Notes: generated from the sequence alone by a model not told the origin. DNA of 64,000 nt from Bradyrhizobium sp. WBAH42 (GCF_024585265.1 NZ_CP036533.1:6581001-6645000); one strand, 5' to 3'. Shown: positions 17,341-27,508, counted from the stretch's first letter. Numbers and translations: made by a program.

Positions 17341-18333
17341 ATGACGAATCGCGCCGATATCGCCTGTCTCGGCGCTGGCCGCATGGGCCGCGGCATCGCC
17401 GTTGCCTTCGCTTATGCAGGGCACAGCGTCACGATGATCGACATCAAGGCTCGGTCCACGGAGGACTTTGCTAAGCTCGAGGCGGACGCACTCGACGAAG
17501 TCAGGAAGATCTTCGCCAGCCTGTCAAAGCTGGGGCTGCTGACCGAGGCAGATGTTGATCCGCTGATTGCGCGGGTCTCGGTGGTGCAGGCGAGCGAGAG
17601 TGGCGTAGTGTTGGCCGAAGCCGGCATGGTCTTCGAAGGCGTTCCTGAAATCGTCGAGCTCAAGCGCGAAGTGCTGGCGGCCGCCTCGAGGCAGGTCGGT
17701 CCGGATACGATCATCGCGTCGACCACCTCGACCATCCTCGCCGATGATCTCTCCGGCGCGATCGTGAACCCGCGCCGATTTCTCAATGTGCATTGGCTCA
17801 ACCCGGCCTATCTGATCCCGCTGGTCGAGGTTTCGCCCGGCAAGGCGACCGACCCGGCCGTCATCGACGAGGTCAAGACGCTGCTCGAAGGCATCGGGAA
17901 GGTGCCGGTGGTCTGTGCCGCCACACCGGGCTTCATCGTCCCCCGCATCCAGGCGCTGGCGATGAACGAAGCTGCGCGCATGGTCGAAGAGGGCGTTGCC
18001 AGCGCCGAAGAGATCGACAAGGCGATCCGCTACGGCTTCGGCTTCCGCTACGCCGTGCTCGGCCTGCTCGAATTCATCGACTGGGGCGGCGGCGACATTC
18101 TCTACTACGCGAGCAGGTATCTGGAAGGCGCGCTCGGCAGCGAGCGCTACCGGGCGCCGGACGTCATTTCACGCAACATGCACGAAGGCCGGATCGGCCT
18201 GCGCACGGGCGCAGGCTTTCTCGATTATTCCGGGCTCGATGTCGACGCCTATCGCGCGAAACGGCTCCAGGCGATGGTCGACCTGCTCCGGCACTTCGGC
18301 CTGGCGCGCCCCCCGGTGCTCGACCGCAACTAA
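17341..18333 (+). CDS. 3-hydroxyacyl-CoA dehydrogenase
   Basis: 330 residues. The NAD motif GAGRMGRGIA is at 11-20, the catalytic His is probably H151 (NVHWLNPAY), and the C-terminal helical domain is complete. It oxidises an (S)-3-hydroxyacyl-CoA to the 3-oxo form. It is the last gene of the plus-strand operon, 3 bases after the octopine-dehydrogenase-like gene, and its stop overlaps the end of the convergent dioxygenase gene by 4 bases. Confidence 0.88.
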   Translation: MTNRADIACLGAGRMGRGIAVAFAYAGHSVTMIDIKARSTEDFAKLEADALDEVRKIFASLSKLGLLTEADVDPLIARVSVVQASESGVVLAEAGMVFEGVPEIVELKREVLAAASRQVGPDTIIASTTSTILADDLSGAIVNPRRFLNVHWLNPAYLIPLVEVSPGKATDPAVIDEVKTLLEGIGKVPVVCAATPGFIVPRIQALAMNEAARMVEEGVASAEEIDKAIRYGFGFRYAVLGLLEFIDWGGGDILYYASRYLEGALGSERYRAPDVISRNMHEGRIGLRTGAGFLDYSGLDVDAYRAKRLQAMVDLLRHFGLARPPVLDRN

Positions 18334-19376
18334 CCAAACACGTCCTGGAGCACGCCTTCGCGGACGACCGCAATGCCGTCGAGCTCGATGGTCGTTCCCA
18401 TCATCGGCAGGTCGAAATGCCCCGCCGTGTAGCGCCCTGCGAATTCATTCGCGCCGGTCGAGAACAGGAAGTTGCCTGAGACGGCCCGGATTTCGGTGCC
18501 GTTGGTGTCGCGCTGGTCGTACATGGACAGCGCCTCATAGCGCGCACCGGGGTTCATGCCGAAGCCGACATGCGAGACGGCATAGGCCTCGCGATCGCCC
18601 CAGGCGGCGAGATAAGCACGCATCATCGCGGCATCCGTGCCTTCGCCCTCCAGCTCGACGACATAATCGTCCTTTAGAGTCATCTTCACCGGAGACGTCA
18701 GGTATCGCTTGAAGGTCAGGTTGATGTCGCCCGGCGCCATCACCAGCGTGCCGTTGATGGTCCCGCTCTTGGGAAAGCTGACGACGATGCCACCCGGCCA
18801 ATGCGCCAGCGTGCCGGGCTTGTCGGTCCAGCCCCACACACCGACCGTGGAAGCGCCGACCATGTCGACGTCGAGAGCGGTGCCTGCCTTCGAGGTGACA
18901 CGCATGCGCTTGGTTCCGCGCAGCATCTTGGCCGCGGCACGAACACGCTTTTCGAGCGCGGAATCCGGTATCATGCGCTCCAGCGCTTCGGGATGCTCGT
19001 TGGAAATCACCAGGATCCGCGCGCCGGCTTTAAGGATCTCCGGCGTCTCGACCGCGTGCATCAAGCCTTCGATCGTGCAATCCACCACGAAGCCCGCCTG
19101 CTGAAGCGCGGTGATGACCGGGCCAAGCCGCTGGATTGCCTCACTCGCCCCGGTCGAGCGTACCGGGACGATATTCCGGTTACGCGGTGTCGGCATCACC
19201 ACATGAAACGGACGCGCCCCCATGCGCAGCAGGGCCAGTTCCGCAAGATGCACGTTCAACGCACGCGACTGGGTTTCCGAGAGGATCGCGGCGGTATCGC
19301 CGGCTTTCACGGCGCAACGCTCGAAGATCTCGCAAAACGCGTCGATCCATTTTGCTTCGATGCGGTCAGCCAGCAT
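18330..19376 (-). CDS. 2,5-dihydroxypyridine 5,6-dioxygenase-like (NicX / M29-peptidase-like) protein
   Basis: 348 residues, compared with about 350 for NicX, the Fe(II) extradiol-type enzyme that opens 2,5-dihydroxypyridine. The family shares its fold with M29 aminopeptidases. H269 (SHVGFGMNP), H320 and D322 (AGHFDLPM) occur at nearly the positions of the three residues known to matter in NicX, supporting a dioxygenase rather than a peptidase. The ATG at 19376 is preceded by GGGAG; a longer frame upstream is not needed. It follows two ABC permease genes on the same strand. The true substrate may be another hydroxylated N-heterocycle. Confidence 0.75.
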   Translation of the reverse strand: MLADRIEAKWIDAFCEIFERCAVKAGDTAAILSETQSRALNVHLAELALLRMGARPFHVVMPTPRNRNIVPVRSTGASEAIQRLGPVITALQQAGFVVDCTIEGLMHAVETPEILKAGARILVISNEHPEALERMIPDSALEKRVRAAAKMLRGTKRMRVTSKAGTALDVDMVGASTVGVWGWTDKPGTLAHWPGGIVVSFPKSGTINGTLVMAPGDINLTFKRYLTSPVKMTLKDDYVVELEGEGTDAAMMRAYLAAWGDREAYAVSHVGFGMNPGARYEALSMYDQRDTNGTEIRAVSGNFLFSTGANEFAGRYTAGHFDLPMMGTTIELDGIAVVREGVLQDVFG

Positions 19377-19408
19377 GGTCCACTCCCGGTCTTCTGGATT
19401 CTTGTTTG

Positions 19409-20176
19409 TTACGCTTCGGGGAAGCCCCGGAGCAAGTACGAGCGCACGACCCCCAGCAGCCCGTTCAGGATCAAGCCCAGCAGCGAGATCGTGATCAGCG
19501 GCACGAACATGTCGACCGCCTGGAAGGTGCGGGCCGCAGTCACCAGCGCGTGCCCCAATCCGTCCGTCGACGTGATCATCTCGGCCAGAAACACTACGAT
19601 GCAGGAAATGACAAGGCCGATCCGGCACCCGGTCAGGATGGACGGCATCGCCGCCGGCAGCACCACCTTGAAGAGAATTTCAAGGCGCGGCGTTCCCGCC
19701 GCCATGGCCGACCAGATCAGCTTCTGCTCGACGGTCGATGCACCGTAATAGGTCGAGAGCAGGATCGGGAAAAGAGCATCGGCAGCCACCAACGTAATCT
19801 TCGATCCGTGGCCAAATCCGAGCAGCAGCAGCAGTGCCGGATAGAGCGCGACCTTGGGCAAAGGCGCCAGAACGCGCACGATCGGCCGAACCACGGCGTT
19901 GATCGCCGGATTGGCGGCGGCGGCGATGCCGATGGTGACACCGAGCACGACAGCAATCGCGAAGCCGGCAAACAGCCTGATCAGAGTCGCCGCGATCTCG
20001 TGCTGGAACGTCGAAGTCACGAGTTGCTGGAGCAGCCGGCCGAAGACGAAGCCTGGCGGCGGCAGCAGAACTGCCGGCGCGAAGCCGAAAGACACCAAGC
20101 CTTGCCACAGCGCGATCACCAGTACGATCGGGGCGATCCCAAGAGCCATATTTGGGGAGAGAAACCGCGACATCAT
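19409..20176 (-). CDS. ABC transporter permease (nitrate/sulfonate/taurine type), second subunit
   Basis: 255 residues, about six membrane helices, with the cytoplasmic EAA-type loop (MAAGTPRLEILFKVVLPAAMPSI region) that contacts the ATPase. It begins at ATGATG at 20176, overlapping the stop of the preceding permease gene. With 20173-20958 it forms the membrane channel of the importer whose ATPase and binding protein are encoded upstream. Confidence 0.88.
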   Translation of the reverse strand: MMSRFLSPNMALGIAPIVLVIALWQGLVSFGFAPAVLLPPPGFVFGRLLQQLVTSTFQHEIAATLIRLFAGFAIAVVLGVTIGIAAAANPAINAVVRPIVRVLAPLPKVALYPALLLLLGFGHGSKITLVAADALFPILLSTYYGASTVEQKLIWSAMAAGTPRLEILFKVVLPAAMPSILTGCRIGLVISCIVVFLAEMITSTDGLGHALVTAARTFQAVDMFVPLITISLLGLILNGLLGVVRSYLLRGFPEA

Positions 20177-20958
20177 GAGAAGCTCAGCGGCATGTCGAAC
20201 TGCGGCTCGGACCAGCGCACGAGCCTGGCACGAACCCTCTCGAAAATCGCATCGAGGCAGATTCCCATCGCCCCCACGATGATGATCATCGCAAAGACGG
20301 TGTCGTATTGGCCCATGTCGAGCGCGTTGAACAGGATGTTCCCGGCACCGGACTGACGGGCAATCATCTCGCTGGTGATCATCGTGATCAGCGCCAGCAC
20401 CAATCCCGTACGACACCCCGTGAGGATTTCCGGCAGCGCCGCCGGCAGCACGATACGCACCAGGCGTTGCACCGGCGCGAGCCCCATCGCAGCGCCCGAC
20501 CACAGCATCTTCTCTTCGACCGCCTTTGCGCCTTCGAAGCTGTGATAAATCACGGGCAGGCTGACGCCGAGGAAGATCACGAGCGTCTTCGTGATGTCGC
20601 CGACGCCCAGCCACAGCATGATGATCGGCATCAAAGCCGCCTTCGGCACCGGGTAGATCACCATCAGGAGCGGATTGAAGAAGGCCGCAACTGCACGGCT
20701 ACGTCCCATCAAGAGGCCAAGTGGTATAGACACCAGCACGGCCGCGCCAAATCCCATCGCCATGCGCCGGAGCGAGGCCAGAATATTGACCAGCGATTCC
20801 TTGTCACCGAGGATGTCCGGAATCGCTCTGATCGCTCCGATCGCAGTCGGAAAGCTGTCATTCTTCAGCGCCAGTGACGCGACCTGCCACACCACCAGCA
20901 ATCCGATGCAGGCGAGCACCGGGGCAGCGCGCTTGGTCATGCCGGCTGGGGACATCAT
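20173..20958 (-). CDS. ABC transporter permease (nitrate/sulfonate/taurine type), first subunit
   Basis: 261 residues with about six hydrophobic helices and an EAA loop (GAAMGLAPVQRLVRIVLPAA). Its start overlaps the end of the ATPase gene in an ATGA arrangement, and its own stop overlaps the next permease start, so the three are translationally coupled. The substrate is probably a small anionic or heteroaromatic compound, given the neighbouring catabolic genes. Confidence 0.88.
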   Translation of the reverse strand: MMSPAGMTKRAAPVLACIGLLVVWQVASLALKNDSFPTAIGAIRAIPDILGDKESLVNILASLRRMAMGFGAAVLVSIPLGLLMGRSRAVAAFFNPLLMVIYPVPKAALMPIIMLWLGVGDITKTLVIFLGVSLPVIYHSFEGAKAVEEKMLWSGAAMGLAPVQRLVRIVLPAALPEILTGCRTGLVLALITMITSEMIARQSGAGNILFNALDMGQYDTVFAMIIIVGAMGICLDAIFERVRARLVRWSEPQFDMPLSFS

Positions 20959-21800
20959 GCGGGCGCCCCGGCTTCGTCGCTCTCGTCGAACATGCGCTCG
21001 ATATCGACGACGTACTTCTGGTAACGCGGATCGAGCAACAGCTCGTTGCGGCGGCGCGGCCGCGGCAGGTCGATGTCGATGACCTGCCGGATTCGCCCAG
21101 GCGATTTCGACATCATGACGACCTTGTCCGAGAGGAAGACGGCTTCGTCGACCGAATGGGTGACGAACAGCACCGTCTTGCGATCACGCTCCCAGATGTT
21201 CAGAAGATCGTTCTGCAGGCGCGTCCTGGTGTGAGCGTCGAGTGCCCCGAACGGCTCGTCCATCAGCAGCACTTCGGGATGGTAGGCAAGCGTCCGCGCC
21301 AGCGCCACGCGCTGTTTCATGCCGCCCGACAACTCCTTGGGATAGAAGTTCTCGTAGCCCTTGAGGCCGACCATCTCGATCAAGGCCCGGCTCTGCGCTT
21401 CAGCTTCGGTGGCGCGAATCCCTTGCTGACGCGGCCCATACATCACGTTGCCGAGCACGGTCTTCCAGGGAAACAGCGCAAACTCCTGGAATACCGGTCC
21501 GCGATCCGGACCGGGCCCCGTGATCGCCTGCCCCTTCATCTTCGCCGCGCCGCTGGTCGGACTGACGAAGCCGCCGACAATGTAGAGCAGTGTCGACTTG
21601 CCGCAGCCGGACGGGCCAAGGATGGAGACGAAAGCTCCCTCCTCGATCGTCAGCGAGATCTCCGAAAGCGCAACATGATCCTTGCGCGCGGAGGTCTGAA
21701 AGACCTGCGAGACGCGGTCGATCTCGATGATTGCGGAAGCCGGGTCTTGTTGCGTCACCGGTCTCACCCATTCGCTCGATCTCGCAGATACTACCGTCAT
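20955..21800 (-). CDS. ABC transporter ATP-binding protein (nitrate/sulfonate/taurine type)
   Basis: 281 residues from the ATG at 21800; the frame is open 43 codons further upstream, but AAGG 7 bases before this ATG and the normal N-terminal length favour it. Walker A GPSGCGKST, signature LSGGMKQRVALAR, Walker B (VLLMDEPFGALD) and the switch histidine are all present. It couples ATP hydrolysis to the two adjacent permeases. Confidence 0.9.
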   Translation of the reverse strand: MTVVSARSSEWVRPVTQQDPASAIIEIDRVSQVFQTSARKDHVALSEISLTIEEGAFVSILGPSGCGKSTLLYIVGGFVSPTSGAAKMKGQAITGPGPDRGPVFQEFALFPWKTVLGNVMYGPRQQGIRATEAEAQSRALIEMVGLKGYENFYPKELSGGMKQRVALARTLAYHPEVLLMDEPFGALDAHTRTRLQNDLLNIWERDRKTVLFVTHSVDEAVFLSDKVVMMSKSPGRIRQVIDIDLPRPRRRNELLLDPRYQKYVVDIERMFDESDEAGAPA

Positions 21801-21894
21801 CCCGCCTTCCGTCCCACTTGCACGAGGATTCAGCGGCACGAGCTTAGCAAGAAGCCTGCCAGACAGGCTGTCATTTTCACACCCGTGCGGTGCG

Positions 21895-23589
21895 TCATTC
21901 GAACCACGCCCATTCTGCCGGGCCTTCATGCGTCACGGCTCCGCCCGGCGCCTGCCCGACCAGCCGCGCATATTTTGCCAGCGCACCTGCACGGTGGCGT
22001 GGCGGGCGCGGCTTCCAATCGCGTCGCCGCGCGGCGAGCTCCTGTTCCTCGAGCAGGACATCCATCCGCCGATTTGCAGCATCAATCCGGATCCGGTCAC
22101 CATGCCGGACGAGCGCCAGCGGACCGCCAACAAATGCCTCGGGGGATACGTAGCCGATGCACATCCCGCGGGTCGCGCCTGAGAACCGGCCATCGGTGAT
22201 CAACGCCACTTTTTCACCCATGCCCTGCCCATAGATCAGGGCGGTGACGCCGAGCATCTCACGCATGCCGGGTCCGCCGACCGGCCCCTCATTGCGGATC
22301 ACGAGAACCTCGCCGGCCTTGTAGCTGCGGTCGCGAACAGCTGCGACGCAGGCTTCTTCATCCTCGAACACACGCGCCACGCCTTCGAAGAACTGGCTCT
22401 TCAAGCCCGCGACCTTGATCACCGCCCCATCGGGACAGAGGTTACCCTTCAGCACCGCGACGCCGCCGTCAGGCATGATCGGTGCGCGAGATGCGTACAC
22501 CACCTCTCCGTCGGGCGCGTTGGCCGCACCGTACTCTTCGGCAAGTGTGCGGCCGGTGATGGACAAGCAGCCGCCATCGATATGACCGCTCTGGATCAGC
22601 TCGCGAATGATGACCGCAGCGCCGCCAATATCGTAGACATCCTTCGCGGTATGCTTGCCTCCTGGGCGCAGATTGCCGATCAACGGCGTCCTGGCAAAGA
22701 CCTCACCCACATCATCGATGCCAAATGCAATCCCGGCCTCATTCGCGATCGCCGGCAGATGCAGCGCGGCATTGGTCGAGCCGCCCGTGGCTGCCACGAT
22801 CGCCGCTCCGTTCTCCAGGGATTTGCGCGTCACGATGTCGCGCGGAAGCGGCCCGCCGCGGTCCAGCATCTCCATGATCAGTCGGCCGGCGCGTCGCGAA
22901 ATCTGCGCTCGCTCGGCATAGACGCCGGGCACCATGGAGACGTTGGGAATGGTCAGCCCCATCGCCTCCGAAACCATGCCCATGGTGTTCGCGGTGAATT
23001 GGCCGGCGCACGCACCGATCGTGGGCAGACACGCGCGCTCGATCCGTTCGAGGGTGGCGCCGTCGATCTCGCCAGTCATGAAGCTGCCGACCGCCTCATA
23101 GGAATCGAGCACCGTCAGCGTACGTCCATCTACGCGGCCCGGCAGCGAGCTGCCGCCATAGATGAAAATTGAGGGCACGTTGCAGCGGACCATGCCCATC
23201 ATCACGCCAGGAAGCGTCTTGTCGCATCCACCGTATCCGATCAGCGCATCGTAGGCCAGCCCATGGACCACGGCTTCGATCGAATCGGCGATCAGCTCCC
23301 GCGAGAACAGGGAGAACTTCATCCCCTCATGATTCATGCTGATGCCGTCGGACACCGAAACGGTCGAGAACTCACGCGGTGTACCGCCGGCCTCCTCGAT
23401 TCCAGTCTTGGCTGCAGCTACCTGGAAGTCGTGAGTCATGTTGCAGGGCGTCTGCTCGCCCTTCATGCTGACGATGCCCACCATTGGCTTCGCAATCGCG
23501 GCGTCGTCGAGCCCCATGGCGCGCATGAATGCACGATGCGGCGCGCGGTCGAGCCCGTCCGTAGTGACCCGTGATCGCAACTTCTTCAT
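21895..23589 (-). CDS. IlvD/Edd family dehydratase
   Basis: 564 residues, full length for dihydroxy-acid dehydratases. Cysteines C49 (TPCN), C122 (GGCDK) and C194 (GACAG) are the expected iron-sulfur ligands. The enzyme dehydrates 2,3-dihydroxy acids to 2-oxo acids. Placement between the ABC ATPase and the binding-protein gene suggests a catabolic paralogue acting on a sugar acid or ring-cleavage product rather than branched-chain amino acid synthesis, but canonical IlvD activity cannot be ruled out. The start ATG has a weak AGAAG ribosome site. Confidence 0.85.
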   Translation of the reverse strand: MKKLRSRVTTDGLDRAPHRAFMRAMGLDDAAIAKPMVGIVSMKGEQTPCNMTHDFQVAAAKTGIEEAGGTPREFSTVSVSDGISMNHEGMKFSLFSRELIADSIEAVVHGLAYDALIGYGGCDKTLPGVMMGMVRCNVPSIFIYGGSSLPGRVDGRTLTVLDSYEAVGSFMTGEIDGATLERIERACLPTIGACAGQFTANTMGMVSEAMGLTIPNVSMVPGVYAERAQISRRAGRLIMEMLDRGGPLPRDIVTRKSLENGAAIVAATGGSTNAALHLPAIANEAGIAFGIDDVGEVFARTPLIGNLRPGGKHTAKDVYDIGGAAVIIRELIQSGHIDGGCLSITGRTLAEEYGAANAPDGEVVYASRAPIMPDGGVAVLKGNLCPDGAVIKVAGLKSQFFEGVARVFEDEEACVAAVRDRSYKAGEVLVIRNEGPVGGPGMREMLGVTALIYGQGMGEKVALITDGRFSGATRGMCIGYVSPEAFVGGPLALVRHGDRIRIDAANRRMDVLLEEQELAARRRDWKPRPPRHRAGALAKYARLVGQAPGGAVTHEGPAEWAWFE

Positions 23590-23664
23590 ATATGCATCTT
23601 CTTCATGCAGCGTCCCGGATGATCCGGAACGCCACGATGTTAGGTTCGGTAACGCGCCCGGCTT

Positions 23665-24648
23665 CTATTGCAGCGGCGCGACGATCGACGGATGCTTGAA
23701 CTGTGCAACGTCCAGCTTCGGCAGCATTCCGGTCTCTGCATAGATATCCAGCATCTTCTGGATCGCCGGGAAGTTCGGCGCCGCGCCCGGATCACGGCCG
23801 AAATCATTGTCCTTGAGCAGGTAGGTCTCGAGCACCGGGATGGGGGCTTTCAGCACTTCATTGACGACCTTGAGAGTCTCCTCGCGGTTCGCCAGTGCCT
23901 TCTTCATGCCCGAGGTAATATCTCGAACATAGGCCTTGACCAGCTCGGGGTTCTTGTCGACGAAATCGGCACGGCAGGCTTCCAGGATGTGCACGATGTT
24001 CGGCATGGCCTGGGAGAGCGAGAACAGCTTCCTTGTGCCGCCCTTTGCCTCCGCGCGCGCAGCAAACGGCTGGTTCATGTTGACCGCGTCGACGCGGCCT
24101 TGGCGCAGCGCGTCCTCGGAGACGGCAAAGCCGACCTCGACCAGCTTGATGTCCTTGGCCGGATCGATGCCATTCTGCTTCAAGAGCAGGTTGAACGGTC
24201 CTTGCGTGCCGCCACCGATCACGGAAATGCCGACCGTCTTGCCCTTGAGATCCGCGATCGTCTTGATGGGCGAGTCATCCATGACGGCCCAATAGACCGA
24301 AAAACCGCCGGGCATTTCGAAAACGTGTTGCGCCACGATGTAGGCTTTGAGATTGCCGCCGACGACACCGTTGGAGAGCGAGAGCGGCGCCTGGGTCGCG
24401 CAGTCCAGTGCACCGGCTGCCAAAGCCTGCGTCATCGGCGCGGTGCCCTGGAATTGGGTCCATTCGATGTTGTAGGTCTTGCCGAGATTGGGAAATTCGG
24501 CCGGCCTGCGCATCATCCAGTACTTGGACTCCTCCGCAGGGATGGTCCAGCCGACGCGGATCGTCTGCTGCCCCCATGATGGGCTTGCGCCCACGCTCAC
24601 GGCTGCTGCCGCCCCCAAAGCCAGGATCCACTTCGAAACGGTTCGCAT
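23665..24648 (-). CDS. ABC transporter substrate-binding protein (NrtA/SsuA/TauA-like)
   Basis: 327 residues. The start at 24648 gives a clean signal peptide (MRTVSKWILALGAAAAVSVG, cleavage near SWG-Q) with GGAG 7 bases upstream. The mature domain is a type 2 periplasmic binding fold (PNIVHILEAC, DPAKDIKLVEV). It is the first gene of the minus-strand unit that runs through the dehydratase, ATPase and permeases to the dioxygenase. The ligand is unknown. Confidence 0.87.
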   Translation of the reverse strand: MRTVSKWILALGAAAAVSVGASPSWGQQTIRVGWTIPAEESKYWMMRRPAEFPNLGKTYNIEWTQFQGTAPMTQALAAGALDCATQAPLSLSNGVVGGNLKAYIVAQHVFEMPGGFSVYWAVMDDSPIKTIADLKGKTVGISVIGGGTQGPFNLLLKQNGIDPAKDIKLVEVGFAVSEDALRQGRVDAVNMNQPFAARAEAKGGTRKLFSLSQAMPNIVHILEACRADFVDKNPELVKAYVRDITSGMKKALANREETLKVVNEVLKAPIPVLETYLLKDNDFGRDPGAAPNFPAIQKMLDIYAETGMLPKLDVAQFKHPSIVAPLQ

Positions 24649-24808
24649 CGTGCCACTCCGCTGCTCCGGCGCCCGCTGGCGCCCCCAACCCGACCGCCTC
24701 AAATGTTTCATGGTTCAAACAATCAGGCAAGCCATGCGAAGCGGACGGTCTTGCCGGCCGATGCGCGATATATGGTAAAGCGGCGTCTGGGACAGAAGGA
24801 GGCAACCT

Positions 24809-25726
24809 ATGGCTGATGAGAGCAAGGCAAACCCGCAAGGCATCGAGAAGCTCGGCTATCTCGGCCTGGGACTCATGGGAACGCCCATGACCCGACGCCT
24901 GCTCAAGGCCGGCTATCCGGTCGCTGTCTGGAACCGCTCGGAGGGCAAGGTGGCGCCGCTCGTCGAGTCCGGCGCCAAGCGTATGGTCACGCCCCGAGAT
25001 CTCCTGGCGAGCTCGGATATCGTTTTCATGTGCGTGACGGATGCGGCGGCGGTCGAGGAGGTGATCTTCGGGCCCGAAGGTCTGGCAGCAGCCCCTGGCG
25101 CGGGCAAGCTTGTGGTCGACTTCTCGTCAATCCATCCGGACGCGGCGCGCGACCTCGCAACGCGATTGAAGGACGCGAACGGTGCGGGCTGGATCGATGC
25201 GCCGGTGTCCGGGGGCACGAAGGGCGCCGAGGAAGGCACGCTCGCCATCATGGCGGGCGGAGAAGCGGGCGACATCGAGAGGGTGCGCCCCTATATGATG
25301 GCCATGGCGCGCAGGTTCACGCACATGGGCCCGCTCGGCGCCGGCCAGACCACAAAGCTGTGCAACCAGGTGATCGTCGGATGCGCAATGGCCGTGCTCG
25401 CGGAAGCAACACGCCTTGCCGTGAACGCCGGAATTGACGCCAACCGATTGCCCGAGGCGCTCGCCGGCGGCTTTGCGGATTCCATCCCGCTCCAGCTGTT
25501 CGTGCCGCGGATGGTCAAGGGCATTCACACCCCGCCGCTCGGCCACATCGCCACGATGCTCAAGGACCTTGATACGGTGGCCGATGTTGCACAGGCGACA
25601 TCGACGCCGGTACCGATGGCCGCGCTTGCCGGACAGCTTTTCAGGCTGGCGAAGGCCGCGCGAGGTGCCGACGCGGACGCGCTGGAGATCTACAAGCTTT
25701 CGGCGGCAGAGCGCAAAGCTGTCTAG
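24809..25726 (+). CDS. NAD(P)-dependent 3-hydroxyisobutyrate-dehydrogenase family oxidoreductase
   Basis: 305 residues of the beta-hydroxyacid dehydrogenase family. The nucleotide motif GLGLMG is at 19-24, the substrate-binding segment (APVSGGTKGAEEGTLAIM) is typical, and the catalytic lysine is K183 (GQTTKLCNQ). It would interconvert a 3-hydroxy acid and its semialdehyde or ketone. AAGGAGG stands before the ATG. It is divergent from the binding-protein gene and convergent with the flavin reductase gene. Confidence 0.87.
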   Translation: MADESKANPQGIEKLGYLGLGLMGTPMTRRLLKAGYPVAVWNRSEGKVAPLVESGAKRMVTPRDLLASSDIVFMCVTDAAAVEEVIFGPEGLAAAPGAGKLVVDFSSIHPDAARDLATRLKDANGAGWIDAPVSGGTKGAEEGTLAIMAGGEAGDIERVRPYMMAMARRFTHMGPLGAGQTTKLCNQVIVGCAMAVLAEATRLAVNAGIDANRLPEALAGGFADSIPLQLFVPRMVKGIHTPPLGHIATMLKDLDTVADVAQATSTPVPMAALAGQLFRLAKAARGADADALEIYKLSAAERKAV

Positions 25727-25732
25727 GGGGCG

Positions 25733-26293
25733 TTACGGCACGTTCTTCTTATCGTCGGCCATGAAGCGGCCGAATGCCCCTCGCGCAAAGAGCAGCGGCT
25801 CCTTCGCATTGTAGGTGTATGCCTCGACCGCGCCGAGAAAGATCACGTGGTCACCGCCATAATAGCGATTCACGGAGCGGCATTGAAAGTTGGCGACGCT
25901 CTCGGCGAGCACTGGCGCGTTGCCGAGGCCGGGGGTCCAGTCGACGCCGGTGAACTTGTCGTCCGACGATTTTGCGAATTTGTTCGCAAGCGCCTGTTGC
26001 GAAGCGCCGAGAACGTTGACGCTGAAATGGCTGGCGTTCTGGAAGATGGTCAGGCTGGAGGAATAGACGACGAGGCTCCACAGAACCAGCGGCGGATTCA
26101 GCGAGACCGAGGCGAACGAATTGCAGGTCAACCCGTACGGCTTGCCGTCAGCCGCCGCCGCCGTGATGATCGTCACGCCCGTTGCATAAGTTCCGAGCGC
26201 GTTGCGAAAGTCGCGAGGATCGATCTGCGAGCTGTCGCTCGCGAACTCGTTGGCGGGATCTGGAGCGCGGGGATGCTTCGGCAGATCATTCAT
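25733..26293 (-). CDS. Flavin reductase of a two-component monooxygenase
   Basis: 186 residues of the HpaC/flavin-reductase-like split-barrel family (TYATGVTIITA and GLTCNSFASVSLNPPLVLW motifs). It reduces FMN or FAD with NAD(P)H and hands it to the monooxygenase encoded 9 bases upstream. The gene pair and spacing are typical of two-component systems. The final part may contain the usual NAD(P)H-binding loop, not resolved by eye. Confidence 0.88.
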   Translation of the reverse strand: MNDLPKHPRAPDPANEFASDSSQIDPRDFRNALGTYATGVTIITAAAADGKPYGLTCNSFASVSLNPPLVLWSLVVYSSSLTIFQNASHFSVNVLGASQQALANKFAKSSDDKFTGVDWTPGLGNAPVLAESVANFQCRSVNRYYGGDHVIFLGAVEAYTYNAKEPLLFARGAFGRFMADDKKNVP

Positions 26294-26302
26294 CGGCCGG
26301 CC

Positions 26303-27508
26303 TCACAGCGTGAGATTCTCGGAGGGCAGGCCGAGCGCCACCCGTCCGTAGTTGGTCCCGGCCGCATCGAAGTTGAATGCGAGATGTGAGTTGATCGCGT
26401 GCGCATCGCGGAACTGCCGCTGTAACACGCCGCTCGTGAACAGACCACGCGCGCCGCTGGCGGCAAACAGCATCGAGACCGCGTCCGTACACAAGTTGAC
26501 GGAAAACGATCCGTCGCGGCGATATCTGGTCTTGGTCGCCATGTCAGGGATCCGGCCGCCTCGTGCGTCCTCCATGGCATCGAGACAGGCCGATCGCATG
26601 ATCAGGCGCGCAGCGTCGATCTTGGCCGAGGCCTCCGCGATCTTGATCTGCGTGCTTTGAAAATCGCTCAGCTTGGCGCGGTTGTAGGTCGAAACGCGAT
26701 GACGCGCGACCTCCGTGTAATCGTCGAGGCACGCCTGTGCATTCCCCAGCGCGACACCGGAGAGGACGTAAGGAAAAAGTGAGAAGACCGGCAGCGCATA
26801 CAAGGGATTCGGATTGACCGCGCTTCCCGGCGTCGGGCCACCTGAGAGGTCCCCTACGGCGACCGTCATATGGTCAGCCACGAAGGTATCCCTGACCTCG
26901 ACGTCGCAAGATCCTGTCCCGCGCAGTCCGGCGACGTTCCAGGTGTCCAGCACCTTGTAATCGCCGCTCGGTAGCAGAAAGATTCGATACTCGATGCCGT
27001 CGGCATCGTCGTCGGAATAGACCACGCTCGCAAGCATATTCCAGTCGCAGGAGGCAACGCCCGAGGAGAATGGCCAGCTACCGTGCAACTGGTATCCGCC
27101 TTTGACCCGCGTCGCGCGTCCGGCGGGAAAGATGAACGAGGATGCGATCAAAGTATCCGGATTGCGGCCCCAGACCAGATCCTGCGCCCTTTGCTCGAAC
27201 ATGCCGAGCATCCAGTGATGGCTTGCCAGGTTGGCGAGATTCCAGGCGACCGACGCATCCGCCTGCCCGAGCAGCTCGGCGCAATCGACCAGAGCGACAT
27301 AGTCGAGCTCAGCGCCGCCAATCCGGGCCGGCTGGAGCATCCGGAACAGGCCGGCGTCGTGGAGATCCTTTTCGGTTTCCGGAGGAAGATGCCGCAGCTC
27401 CTCGGTCCGCGCCGCTCGCTCACGCAATTGCGGCAGGAGCGCCCGAGCCTTCGCGATCATTGACGCATAGACCTCTCCGCCGGCTTGCAGGCCTGCGGGC
27501 TGCGTCAT
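26303..27508 (-). CDS. Group D flavin-dependent monooxygenase (acyl-CoA-dehydrogenase fold; HpaH/HsaA-like)
   Basis: 401 residues with the three-domain acyl-CoA dehydrogenase fold, but no CoA pathway hallmark. The best match by motif is the oxygenase of two-component aromatic hydroxylases (SSGVASCDWNMLASV, WNVAGLRGTGSCDVEV). It uses reduced flavin from the adjacent reductase to hydroxylate an aromatic or heteroaromatic ring. The start at 27508 has AGGAG 7 bases upstream; the frame is open 8 codons further. It lies 88 bases downstream of the CaiB gene on the same strand. Confidence 0.82.
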   Translation of the reverse strand: MTQPAGLQAGGEVYASMIAKARALLPQLRERAARTEELRHLPPETEKDLHDAGLFRMLQPARIGGAELDYVALVDCAELLGQADASVAWNLANLASHHWMLGMFEQRAQDLVWGRNPDTLIASSFIFPAGRATRVKGGYQLHGSWPFSSGVASCDWNMLASVVYSDDDADGIEYRIFLLPSGDYKVLDTWNVAGLRGTGSCDVEVRDTFVADHMTVAVGDLSGGPTPGSAVNPNPLYALPVFSLFPYVLSGVALGNAQACLDDYTEVARHRVSTYNRAKLSDFQSTQIKIAEASAKIDAARLIMRSACLDAMEDARGGRIPDMATKTRYRRDGSFSVNLCTDAVSMLFAASGARGLFTSGVLQRQFRDAHAINSHLAFNFDAAGTNYGRVALGLPSENLTL

